A DNA stretch of 18,054 nucleotides. Origin: CAWVWD01 sp965662365 (GTDB taxonomy: Bacteria; Bacteroidota; Bacteroidia; Chitinophagales; Saprospiraceae). The stretch covers positions 1-18,054 of the forward strand of contig CBFIHR010000082.1 of NCBI GenBank assembly GCA_965662365.1, written 5' to 3'. Shown in pieces: positions 1-6,399 of this stretch. Positions within the stretch are counted from its first letter, which is position 1. Every line of letters begins with the position of its first letter. The notes below the pieces were generated by a model. That model was not told where the DNA came from. It made no database searches and saw only the letters and a list, made by a program, of their open reading frames with translations. Position numbers and translations under genes: made by a program.

Positions 1-525
1 GAAGATAGTTTCATATCCGTAGCTTATATAATGTGTTATGCACTAATTATCAGTACATAGCACATTGCCTACTTTTTTTGCTTTAGTATTTCGTATTTTT
101 AACAATTTCAAAGAACATATAATCGGCACTTTTGATGATATCAAATAGTCAAATATATTTACAAGATAATTCAAAATCATTATTCATTGGCTATCTTTTT
201 AAATCAAAGCAGCACTGTATTGAACTGTGTTAAAAAATAAGGTAGAAATGATGGAGTCAGGGAGTATAACCGTAAAGATATTTTCTACAAAAACTCCTTT
301 TGTTTTGAGGGCTTTTCCGAAAAAAATGTTGAAGGAACAGAATTTTTTTTCTATTTCAAAAATTTGTCCTGTTTTTTAAACCACCTCAAATAGCAGCGTT
401 ATGCTATTGAAAATCAATTATTTATACACTTTCACAGCTAAAAACCGTTTCAAAGAGCAACATTCGACTTTTTTATTTTCTATACATCATCTGTAATTAC
501 TCCTACTGAACTCTTACCGAGTTCT
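1..525. other. AT-rich intergenic region with no convincing gene
   Basis: No open frame of useful length with recognisable content was found on either strand. The longest suggestive frame is 43 codons at 248-379 (+), starting ATG-ATG and ending TAA; it resembles nothing I know. A small stem-loop lies at 386-410: arms 390-395 and 402-407 pair perfectly around a 6-nt loop, and three further pairs form past a bulged A. It has no U-tract on either side, so it is not a clear terminator. The right-hand end runs into the promoter of the hemJ-like gene. The stretch may contain the 3' or 5' region of a gene lying beyond the left edge. Confidence 0.5.
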
Positions 526-558
526 TTGGTTCTATTCAAAATTTGTATTGTATCTTTG
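525..558 (+). promoter_or_regulatory. Bacteroidota-type promoter of the hemJ-like gene
   Basis: A TTTG at 525-528 (the -33 element) is followed after 22 nt by TATCTTTG at 551-558, a perfect match to the TAnnTTTG -7 consensus recognised by the Bacteroidota primary sigma factor. Transcription should start near 564-566, leaving a leader of about 55 nt before the ATG at 619. The promoter overlaps the upstream TTG-initiated extension of the reading frame, which argues that the extension is not translated. Confidence 0.75.
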
Positions 559-618
559 CAAAAAATACTTCACCACCGAGGTTTCAAAATACGTACCTCA
601 TACCTTATAATTAAAAAA

Positions 619-1170
619 ATGGAATATTACGCTTACGTAAAATCGGTACATTTGATATTTGTTGTGAGTTGGTTCGTTGGACTATTTTACATTGTCCGCT
701 TGTTTATTTATCAAGTTGAAAGCTACGAAAAACCAGAACCCGACAAGACAATTTTGACCACGGAATACAAACGTATTCAAAGTCTTTTATATAAAATCAT
801 TATGACGCCTGCGATGTATTTAACGGTATTATCCGCTTTGGGAATGATTTGGCTGGATTACGTTCATTTAGACGGTCGATTATTAAAAGCAGGTTGGTTT
901 CATATCAAATTAGGTTTGGTTATTGGCTTAATTGCTTATCATTTTTATTGTGCGAAAATGATGAAAGATTTTAGTCAAGACGTTATCAATTGGACTTCTG
1001 GGCAGTTGCGAATGTGGAACGAAGTAGCGACACTTTTCTTAGTCTCAATTATTTTTGTCGTCTTCTTAAAAAATGCTTTTAACTGGATTTATGGCGTTTT
1101 GGGCTTGATTGCTTTTGGGGTTTTATTGATGATGGCGGTAAGATTAGCAAAACGACTTAGAGAAAAATAA
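619..1170 (+). CDS. hemJ: HemJ-type protoporphyrinogen IX oxidase (CopD/UPF0093-like membrane protein)
   Basis: This 183-residue integral membrane protein has four to five hydrophobic segments, the usual size and layout of HemJ. HemJ oxidises protoporphyrinogen IX to protoporphyrin IX, the next-to-last step of haem synthesis, in the cytoplasmic membrane. The hallmarks are His11 in the first segment (KSVHLIFVVSWFVGLFY) and Lys97 in the segment FHIKLGL, which correspond to the conserved His and Lys known to bind haem in cyanobacterial HemJ; an Arg/Asn-Glu motif (RMWNE, 131-135) precedes the next segment. The ATG at 619 was chosen because the frame upstream opens only with TTG and runs through the promoter, and because an A-rich stretch (TTAAAAAAATG) precedes this ATG, as is usual in Bacteroidota. 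It is the only plus-strand gene and converges on the diheme gene; its product supplies haem that those cytochromes need, though co-regulation is not shown. The main alternative is a generic CopD-family protein. Confidence 0.85.
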   Translation: MEYYAYVKSVHLIFVVSWFVGLFYIVRLFIYQVESYEKPEPDKTILTTEYKRIQSLLYKIIMTPAMYLTVLSALGMIWLDYVHLDGRLLKAGWFHIKLGLVIGLIAYHFYCAKMMKDFSQDVINWTSGQLRMWNEVATLFLVSIIFVVFLKNAFNWIYGVLGLIAFGVLLMMAVRLAKRLREK

Positions 1171-1192
1171 CACGTTGAAGTTGTGTAAAACT

Positions 1193-1230
1193 AAAAAAGA
1201 CGAATAGCATTATAACTATTCGTCTTTTTT
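1193..1230. terminator. Bidirectional intrinsic terminator between convergent genes
   Basis: A perfect 15-bp inverted repeat (arms 1193-1207 and 1216-1230) surrounds an 8-nt loop. The arms begin with six A and end with six T, so the transcript from either strand has a stem followed by a U-run. It lies between the end of the hemJ-like gene (1170) and the end of the minus-strand diheme gene (1260), and can serve both. Confidence 0.9.
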
Positions 1231-1259
1231 ATTACCCAACATATACCTTCAGGCCATTT

Positions 1260-2429
1260 TTAATCCCAAGGATTTGAAAAAGCTGGATTATTCACAAACG
1301 TTGTATCCGTCAGCGTTTTCAAATAATTAATCATATCTGTTTTTTCTTGTTCTGTAAAAGTAATTGGAGGAACTCCAGGATTCATTCTGGCACTCAAAAC
1401 GCCGTCAACATTCGGAGATTCTTTCAAATGATCGGCATAATGATCCAAAACTTCCTCCAAAGTAGCAAAACGCCCATCGTGCATATATGGTGCGGTGAGT
1501 TCAATATTTCGTAAAGAAGGTGTTCTGAATTTTCCATTATCCACAGCGTTACCATTTACTGCTCCTAAGCCCAAATCAGGAAAACCCATCAAAGTCGAAG
1601 TTTCTGTCAAACCGTTATTTACAAAAGCATTATTCGTAAATAAGCGACCGCCTTTATGACAATGCAAACACTCTTTGTCCGCTAACGAATCACCAATCAT
1701 CACATTTTCGGAGTTGAACAATACACTGCCTCGTTGTTCCGAATCGGTCAAAAATGGTCGAGGATTTCCCAAATAACCAAGACTCCTATCCAATTTTGAA
1801 GACGCTGAAACCATCGTACGAATAAATTGTGACAAAGCTTTTCGAGCCAATTCATCTGTAATTTCTCCTTTTTTCTCTATTCCAAACGCCTCTCTAAACC
1901 AAGTCGGATATAGCGGATGCCGTTTTAGCTTAAACGTCACATTCTCCAAAGATTCATGTAACTCAATCGGGCTTGTAATCGGAATAATCGCCTGTTCCTC
2001 TAAGTTTGGAGACGAGCCATCCCAATTTAAACCATTCGGTACAAAAGCCAAATTAAATAAAGGCGGTGGATTTCGAGTACCTGGCACGCCATCAATCCCA
2101 ACATTTACCGCCGTTACATCTGCAAAAGCGTATTCCTGCTTATGACATCCCTCGCAAGACATTGTGCTATCGCCCGATAAAATCGGATCATAAAACAATC
2201 GCCGTCCCAACTCAACACCTTTCACCGTTGTCGGATTATCCGCAGGAATAATCGGCGCAGGAAAATTTTCTGGCCTTTCAATAATGTAAGCCGTTGGATT
2301 ATACGGAATATTTGTCAACAAATCATCATCGTATATCGTCGTCGGGTCAGTCGGAGTTTGCGGGTCTGGCGTACAGGATACGATCAGTAGTAATCCTAAA
2401 AACAGGCTTCCCAAAAATATATTTTTCAT
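1260..2429 (-). CDS. Diheme c-type cytochrome lipoprotein of the CCP/MauG family (copy 1)
   Basis: The 389-residue product starts with a lipoprotein signal peptide (lipobox LIVSC, Cys19). It has two haem c sites, CEGCH (92-96) and CLHCH (254-258), the two-domain pattern of bacterial diheme peroxidases. Trp136 and Glu156 match, by spacing from the first haem, the interheme Trp and the active-site Glu of Pseudomonas CcpA and MauG. The residue after this Glu is Leu, where the family usually has Met. TAPYMHDG (312-319) is the usual C-domain signature. At the position of the Met ligand of canonical peroxidases, 73 residues after the second haem His, it has Tyr331, as in MauG. It may therefore be an electron-transfer or protein-modifying enzyme and not simply an H2O2-detoxifying one. 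It follows its paralogue by 40 nt and is the last gene of the probable mbnP-like operon. Family assignment is firm; the substrate is unknown. Confidence 0.88.
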   Translation of the reverse strand: MKNIFLGSLFLGLLLIVSCTPDPQTPTDPTTIYDDDLLTNIPYNPTAYIIERPENFPAPIIPADNPTTVKGVELGRRLFYDPILSGDSTMSCEGCHKQEYAFADVTAVNVGIDGVPGTRNPPPLFNLAFVPNGLNWDGSSPNLEEQAIIPITSPIELHESLENVTFKLKRHPLYPTWFREAFGIEKKGEITDELARKALSQFIRTMVSASSKLDRSLGYLGNPRPFLTDSEQRGSVLFNSENVMIGDSLADKECLHCHKGGRLFTNNAFVNNGLTETSTLMGFPDLGLGAVNGNAVDNGKFRTPSLRNIELTAPYMHDGRFATLEEVLDHYADHLKESPNVDGVLSARMNPGVPPITFTEQEKTDMINYLKTLTDTTFVNNPAFSNPWD

Positions 2430-2446
2430 ATTGCATTATTTGAAAA

Positions 2447-2465
2447 TAGTAATAAATGATTACTA
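2447..2465. repeat. Intercistronic perfect inverted repeat with ATTAC half-sites
   Basis: TAGTAAT (2447-2453) and ATTACTA (2459-2465) form a perfect 7-bp inverted repeat around 5 nt, in the 40-nt gap between the two diheme genes. In the minus-strand transcript it would form a small hairpin just after the stop codon of copy 2. It has no U-tract, so it looks more like an mRNA processing or stability element or a protein-binding site than a terminator. Confidence 0.5.
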
Positions 2466-2469
2466 ATAA

Positions 2470-3477
2470 CTATAATTTAAATTTCGGATTATTCAAAAAT
2501 TTCTCATCTGTCAAAGTTCGTAAAAAATTAACTAAATCTGTCTTTTCTTGTTCAGTCAAATTCAAAGGTTTAACAAATTCACTTTGGTTTTGATGCCCTT
2601 TTCCGCCACTGTTGTAATGTTCAATCACGGCCTCCAAAGTAGGTAAACTACCATCATGCATATACGGAGCTGTTTTTTCAACATTTCGCAGGGTCGGCAC
2701 TTTAAATTTGCCCTTATCTTCCGTCAAAAGTGAGATTCGTCCACGCCCAATATCTTCATATTCAAGATATAACCCGTTATTCTCAAAACCAAAATTTGTA
2801 AAATTAAACCCTTCGTGACACTCCGAACAGTTGCCTTTTCCAAAAAATATTGCTTCTCCCCTTTTTTCGCTTTCGCTAAATAATAGGTTTTCGCCTTCAT
2901 AATGATACGAATCAAACTTGGACTCCCCGCTGATTAAAGTTCTTTGGAAAGCCGCTAACGAACGAACCAGTACAAATGCAGACATTTCTCGACCATACGC
3001 AGCTTGAGCCATTCGTTGATACTCCTCATTTTCAGCCAATCGCCCTGCAGCGATGTGAATATCCAGTCCCATTTCTGCTTCGTTATTGATTGGCCCCATT
3101 GCTTGAGTTTCCAGACGAGTTACGCCACCATCTCGAAAGAAAAAATTATCATACGCCAAATTAATTAAAGCCGGTGTATTTCGTATTCCAGTGTTGCCAT
3201 GCACACCGATTGCAATCGGTTTACCGTCCGAAAATGCTAAGTGCTGAAAGTGACAAGATTGACACGAAAGTGTCGAATCAACGGACAACAACTTTTCATA
3301 AAACAAGCGTTTGCCCAACTCAACTCGCTCAGGCGTCAGTTCATTGTCTTCAGGGACTTCAAAGTCGGGAAAATGTGCCGGTTTATCTATTTCAAATGCT
3401 TGACTATTGTCATTTTGACACGCAAAAAATATAAGGCTTATTAAAATAATTACCATTTTATTAAACCAATAAACCAT
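2470..3477 (-). CDS. Diheme c-type cytochrome lipoprotein of the CCP/MauG family (copy 2)
   Basis: With the start at 3477 the product has 335 residues. This start gives a lipoprotein signal peptide with a Lys in the n-region and a lipobox ending FFAC (Cys20). The frame is open to an ATG at 3528, adding 17 residues through a palindrome, and another ATG at 3456 is possible but leaves no positive charge. Haem sites are CQSCH (72-76) and CSECH (217-221); Glu135-Met136 is the active-site Glu-Met pair, and TAPYMHDG follows the second haem. Tyr288 occupies the MauG-type axial ligand position. The interheme Trp position holds Arg115 (sequence FFFRDGG; codon CGA at 3133-3135), unlike copy 1. It is closely related to copy 1 and lies between it and the mbnP-like gene. 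The likely role is a periplasm-facing redox enzyme; the partner is unproven. Confidence 0.85.
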   Translation of the reverse strand: MVYWFNKMVIILISLIFFACQNDNSQAFEIDKPAHFPDFEVPEDNELTPERVELGKRLFYEKLLSVDSTLSCQSCHFQHLAFSDGKPIAIGVHGNTGIRNTPALINLAYDNFFFRDGGVTRLETQAMGPINNEAEMGLDIHIAAGRLAENEEYQRMAQAAYGREMSAFVLVRSLAAFQRTLISGESKFDSYHYEGENLLFSESEKRGEAIFFGKGNCSECHEGFNFTNFGFENNGLYLEYEDIGRGRISLLTEDKGKFKVPTLRNVEKTAPYMHDGSLPTLEAVIEHYNSGGKGHQNQSEFVKPLNLTEQEKTDLVNFLRTLTDEKFLNNPKFKL

Positions 3478-3497
3478 GTCGATTTTAAAAATCGACA
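3477..3497. promoter_or_regulatory. 21-bp perfect palindrome at the start of diheme copy 2
   Basis: TGTCGATTTT (3477-3486) and AAAATCGACA (3488-3497) are exact inverted repeats around a single A. On the minus strand the last base of the palindrome is the A of the preferred start codon. It could be an operator for a dimeric regulator or an RNA hairpin that covers the start. If translation began at 3528 the palindrome would be coding sequence instead. Confidence 0.45.
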
Positions 3498-3644
3498 CGG
3501 TTTTTGAGATGGCGTTGATAAGTAACATATCCTTGGATTTTGATGTTACAGGAGGCTGTTTCGAAAGTCGAAAAAGGTAAGTTTAATCAACTTAAAATCA
3601 ACCTCAATAATTTTCCGAAACTAAAGCTTTGGAATGTGTGACGA

Positions 3645-4394
3645 TTAGTCCATTAGAATTGAGTTTGATAAATTGTTCATGATCAATTCTGCTATCCAAA
3701 AATCGTCTTCTCCAGTATGTGATACGCTATTATTCGAAATGTCCAATTTTCCTGTATCTTGATTAAATAAATTACCAAAATCAACAGTAAAATTCACCTC
3801 TTGTGGCACACCGCCCGATAAATTAATGGTGGTATTATAAGTATTTTTGCGAAATAACATATCCGACCCAGGGTGATACGTATAGAAGGTTTCGACTCCA
3901 TTAGCATCTTTATAGCGACCTTCAAATTTTCCAAAAATGTAGGTTTCTCTCCAATCCCAATATTCTGAAGCATTCGCCAAAGGATGACCAACTCCATAGT
4001 CGGCAGGAAGCGTATGATTCAAAATCGAATCTACACCGATTCCGATACGAATACCAGTGTAATTACCTTCCGGCACATCTTCGATTACAATCTGCTCGAC
4101 ATCGCTGCCCGCTTCTAAGTTATCCTCAAACGATAAGGTCGTAACGTCCTTAATGACGGTTTCTTCATTGCCATTTAATAAAACAATATTAGAAACATAA
4201 AAATGAAGGGTATTGATATAAACCGAATCCCCGTTTTCATAAGGATAATACTTGAACGCAATGAACTCATCTGCACCAAATCTCGCATCAAAATTTAGCG
4301 TAAGCGTAGTTGTTGTAGGTTGAGGCGTATCATCGTCACACCCAGTAATCAACACGACCATTAAAGCAAAACTTAATAATAATAACTTTTTCAT
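3645..4394 (-). CDS. MbnP-like lipoprotein with a Trp-Asp-Trp motif, possible copper-binding partner of the diheme enzymes
   Basis: The 249-residue product has a lipoprotein signal peptide (MKK start, lipobox LITGC, Cys19). The ATG at 4394 was preferred to the one at 4427 because the n-region begins there. The rest is a beta-rich domain that I recognise as MbnP-like by the order LHFYVSNIVL (about 64-73), IEDVPEGNYTGIRIGIGVD (about 104-122) and HPL (137-139), followed by YWDW with Trp146 and Trp148, and a C-terminal segment with Trp233. In methanotrophs MbnP binds copper through a kynurenine made from a Trp by the diheme enzyme MbnH. The gene lies directly upstream of two MauG-like diheme genes, which fits such a pair. 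It lacks the four-Cys motif of some relatives; Cys19 is its only Cys. His137 and His174 are possible ligands. Domain call is fairly sure; copper binding and Trp modification are inferred. Confidence 0.7.
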   Translation of the reverse strand: MKKLLLLSFALMVVLITGCDDDTPQPTTTTLTLNFDARFGADEFIAFKYYPYENGDSVYINTLHFYVSNIVLLNGNEETVIKDVTTLSFEDNLEAGSDVEQIVIEDVPEGNYTGIRIGIGVDSILNHTLPADYGVGHPLANASEYWDWRETYIFGKFEGRYKDANGVETFYTYHPGSDMLFRKNTYNTTINLSGGVPQEVNFTVDFGNLFNQDTGKLDISNNSVSHTGEDDFWIAELIMNNLSNSILMD

Positions 4395-4467
4395 AGGAAG
4401 ATTTTTTGGTAATAGATAAGAAGTCATAAAATAAATTTCGTTGCTTCAAATCAATTACATGAAGTTG

Positions 4468-4498
4468 GATTACATTTCTGTAATTAGAAATTGTAATC
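4468..4498. repeat. Inverted repeat in the leader of the mbnP-like gene
   Basis: Left arm GATTACATTTCT (4468-4479) pairs with 4486-4498 with one bulged base, around a 6-nt loop. It lies between the predicted promoter (4556-4563) and the start codon (4394), so it would be in the untranslated leader. The neighbourhood holds four ATTAC/GTAAT pentamers (near 4454, 4469, 4480 and 4493). It could be an operator array or a leader hairpin. Confidence 0.5.
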
Positions 4499-4555
4499 TA
4501 ACAGAAACAATATAAATATAACGCTTTGATGGTGAATTATTGGTGAGGAGAGTTA

Positions 4556-4563
4556 CAAAGATA
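4556..4563 (-). promoter_or_regulatory. Predicted -7 element of the mbnP-like/diheme operon
   Basis: On the minus strand the sequence reads TATCTTTG, a perfect TAnnTTTG element. The -33 region is weak: about 22 nt upstream there is TTTCG and not TTTG. Transcription would start near 4549, giving a leader of roughly 155 nt that contains the inverted repeat at 4468-4498. It would drive the mbnP-like gene and probably the two diheme genes after it. Confidence 0.55.
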
Positions 4564-4758
4564 AGGTCATTTTTAAGTACCCGAACGAAAATACTTGGTT
4601 ATTTACTACTCGTAAATTTACTCAAAAATATTTTATAAATAAAAATAGCCTAAACATCTATCTACGGAGTAATAATCGTATCCAATAAGTTATCACCATT
4701 CAGATGACTCGATTCAAACGTATAAATGCTTGTCATCGGTAAAAAACCATATCGATGT

Positions 4759-4787
4759 TATTGAAAAATAACTTCATATTTTCAATA
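4759..4787 (-). terminator. Weak AT-rich hairpin after the tryptophan-free MbnP-like gene
   Basis: Arms 4759-4770 and 4777-4787 pair with one bulged A around a 6-nt loop, beginning 5 nt after the stop codon. A run of five U lies inside the second arm and none follows the stem, so termination may be partial or absent. Confidence 0.35.
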
Positions 4788-4792
4788 TTTTT

Positions 4793-5590
4793 TTATTCAA
4801 CTATTGTAAAAATATCACTTGTGTTAGTTATTATTTTTGAAATAATAGCATCATAATCGTCATTTTGAAAGTCAACTGTATCTAATAGTTTTTTCAAATC
4901 TGCATTGATTTTTATCTCGGTATCAAATCCTGAATTAACTGTGAAATTATGATTTAATTCAACACTTATCGTATTGTCAATGATGTTATAATTTGTGATC
5001 ATATCTATTGCCGAAGTGTCTGCAATAATGGCGATTTGATTATTAATATAGGTACCATTTTCATATAAGTTCTTATCCGCACTTAAAGGATGTGTTGTTT
5101 CCACGGATTCGGGGTTGACTTGACTTGCGATTTGATTTAGCCCTATTTTGAAGCGGATTTTTGAGAAATCGCCAGAAATATTTGTGGTGCCAATAGCGTA
5201 TCGAAATACATTATTTCGAAGAATAATAAAATCGTCTTGTAACGTTGTCAACGTTCCATCTTGTAGCGTTACTTCGATTGTATCTAAGACCATTTCCACT
5301 GAATTATTAGCTCGAACTAATTCAAAATCAGATAGATACATTCCTAAGTCATTTACATAATAAGGTGTCCCGTCCACATCACTATAGACCCTATTCAGTG
5401 CGAAAGCAGCACTATCGCCGACATAATTATCATACGATATTCTAAATATTAATTGTGGATATTCGCAGCAACACGTCGCATCGGCACTCGGGTCGAAGTT
5501 TGTGGCTTCAGGATCGAGACAGCCTTCTATATCTTCTCCGCAACTTGCTATTATCAATAGTATTGATAATAAAAATAATACTTTTTTCAT
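4793..5590 (-). CDS. MbnP-like lipoprotein paralogue with no tryptophan and an N-terminal Cys-rich GCLDPEATNF motif
   Basis: The 265-residue product has a lipoprotein signal peptide (lipobox IASC, Cys17). Residues 23-45 form a motif of the GCTDPxAxNYNPxA type common in secreted Bacteroidota proteins, here with three adjacent Cys (40-42). From residue 46 on it follows the same plan as the neighbouring MbnP-like protein: YVNDLGMYLSDFELV (78-92) matches its FYVSNIVL strand, FSKIRFKIGLNQ (132-143) matches its GIRIGIGVD strand, and HPL (157-159) is shared. Where the neighbour has YWDW this one has NLYENG, and the whole protein contains no Trp. It could not carry a Trp-derived kynurenine, so any metal binding would use Cys or His. 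It is 21 nt downstream of the unrecognised lipoprotein gene and probably co-transcribed with it. Family placement is by motif order, at distant similarity. Confidence 0.6.
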   Translation of the reverse strand: MKKVLFLLSILLIIASCGEDIEGCLDPEATNFDPSADATCCCEYPQLIFRISYDNYVGDSAAFALNRVYSDVDGTPYYVNDLGMYLSDFELVRANNSVEMVLDTIEVTLQDGTLTTLQDDFIILRNNVFRYAIGTTNISGDFSKIRFKIGLNQIASQVNPESVETTHPLSADKNLYENGTYINNQIAIIADTSAIDMITNYNIIDNTISVELNHNFTVNSGFDTEIKINADLKKLLDTVDFQNDDYDAIISKIITNTSDIFTIVE

Positions 5591-5610
5591 CTATTAATCT
5601 TACCTGAATT

Positions 5611-6189
5611 TTATCTAAAATGGACTTCTACTTCATCTTTGATTAATGTACCATCATTGGTCTCCCACTCAAAATAAAAAGTATAGGCATCATTAAAAAA
5701 TTTAAGCGGAACGTCTTCTATCGTTATTAAAAAAGTACTTTCGTAACTCAAATAGGTTGGAAAATTAACATATTCCTTAAATCCTTCATGCTCTAAAAAA
5801 TTTTGTCCAGCAGGAACAAAGCCACCATCATAATAAAAATCGTTATTGGTGTACATTTTAGACTTTTCTGGGAGAATTGGATTTAGAGCGATCTCGCTAT
5901 TGCAGTCGCCATAAGCAACGTTCATTAACCCGTATTGATTTTTTGTTTTTGCTGCTGCTATTTCGATGGTCGGATATACCTCAAAAGCGACTTCGTTACG
6001 AATCGTGTCGGTTTGTACCAATTCAACTGTTCCATCTGGTTGTTCTATTCTGTCTATCGTTTTTATATTAATATCCCGTAAATAAAACAGTATGGGCGTC
6101 GTGCAATTTTCAGGCATACAACCTGTGATAAAATTGATTAGGAACATTGTTAGTAAGGTAACAATGATTTTATTAAACTTATTTGTCAT
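5611..6189 (-). CDS. Unrecognised lipoprotein, first gene of a two-gene operon
   Basis: The 192-residue product has a lipoprotein signal peptide (Lys-rich start, hydrophobic core, lipobox FITGC, Cys24), so it should be exported and lipid-anchored. Two further Cys occur at 29 and about 95 and could form a disulfide. The remainder is predicted mostly beta, with aromatic-rich strands (NNDFYYDGGFVPAG, AYTFYFEWETNDG) near the C-terminus, and has no transmembrane segment after the signal. I do not recognise the family. A clear promoter lies just upstream, and the tryptophan-free MbnP-like gene follows 21 nt after its stop, so the two products probably work together at the cell envelope. Function unknown. 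Confidence 0.7.
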   Translation of the reverse strand: MTNKFNKIIVTLLTMFLINFITGCMPENCTTPILFYLRDINIKTIDRIEQPDGTVELVQTDTIRNEVAFEVYPTIEIAAAKTKNQYGLMNVAYGDCNSEIALNPILPEKSKMYTNNDFYYDGGFVPAGQNFLEHEGFKEYVNFPTYLSYESTFLITIEDVPLKFFNDAYTFYFEWETNDGTLIKDEVEVHFR

Positions 6190-6231
6190 AAAAAATCTTG
6201 GCTTTTATATTGAGTATTCAATCTGGTAACA

Positions 6232-6264
6232 CAAATATAATCAACGAATAAACGATTTCAGCAA
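6232..6264 (-). promoter_or_regulatory. Bacteroidota-type promoter of the unrecognised lipoprotein operon
   Basis: Read on the minus strand, TTG at 6264-6262 is followed after 22 nt by TATATTTG at 6239-6232, matching the TAnnTTTG -7 consensus. The spacing equals that of the hemJ promoter in this window. Transcription should start near 6225, about 36 nt before the ATG at 6189. It separates this operon from the DUF5686 gene upstream. Confidence 0.65.
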
Positions 6265-6303
6265 TTCGTTAGCTGCTTTGGATTTATAATCCGATGTCTA
6301 ACA

Positions 6304-6346
6304 TTAAAAAAAGAAGGTGAAAGTACTAAGTACCTTTCCTTTTTTA
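6304..6346 (-). terminator. Imperfect intrinsic terminator after the DUF5686 gene
   Basis: A GTAC/GTAC stem around TAA (6323-6333) extends outward as an imperfect A/T-rich stem with a bulged base on each side. The outer arms are A-rich at 6305-6312 and T-rich at 6340-6345, so the minus-strand transcript ends with a U-run. It lies 54 nt past the stop codon of the gene that ends at 6400. Confidence 0.6.
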
Positions 6347-6399
6347 TAAATTCCTATAATTTTTATCTAATCTGATAGAATAATCGCACCATTTTTTAA

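Larger units (their letters stand above)
4395..4792. other. Intergenic region between the two MbnP-like genes
   Basis: This stretch of about 400 bases has no plausible gene. It holds the leader hairpin and the promoter of the downstream gene, both listed separately. Between 4564 and 4758 I see only AT-rich sequence without a recognisable element, apart from a weak bulged stem near 4728-4756. The right end carries the AT-rich hairpin just after the stop codon of the tryptophan-free MbnP-like gene. Confidence 0.5.

Noticed and set aside
248..379. 43-codon plus-strand frame in the left intergenic region
   Set aside because: No recognisable family and no promoter; at this length it may be chance.
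386..410. Stem-loop as a terminator or insertion-sequence end
   Set aside because: No U-tract on either strand, no second copy and no transposase remnant in the window.
526..618. N-terminal extension of the HemJ frame from a TTG codon
   Set aside because: It overlaps a perfect promoter (525-558), adds hydrophilic residues unlike HemJ, and a better ATG with an A-rich leader lies at 619.
3174..3444. Two overlapping plus-strand frames opposite diheme copy 2
   Set aside because: They are shadows of the haem-protein coding sequence, without signal, promoter or family likeness.
4793..6189. Identifiable methanobactin precursor or biosynthesis gene beside the MbnP-like genes
   Set aside because: Neither coding sequence here resembles one, and the neighbouring intergenic regions hold no suitable small Cys-containing frame that I could see.
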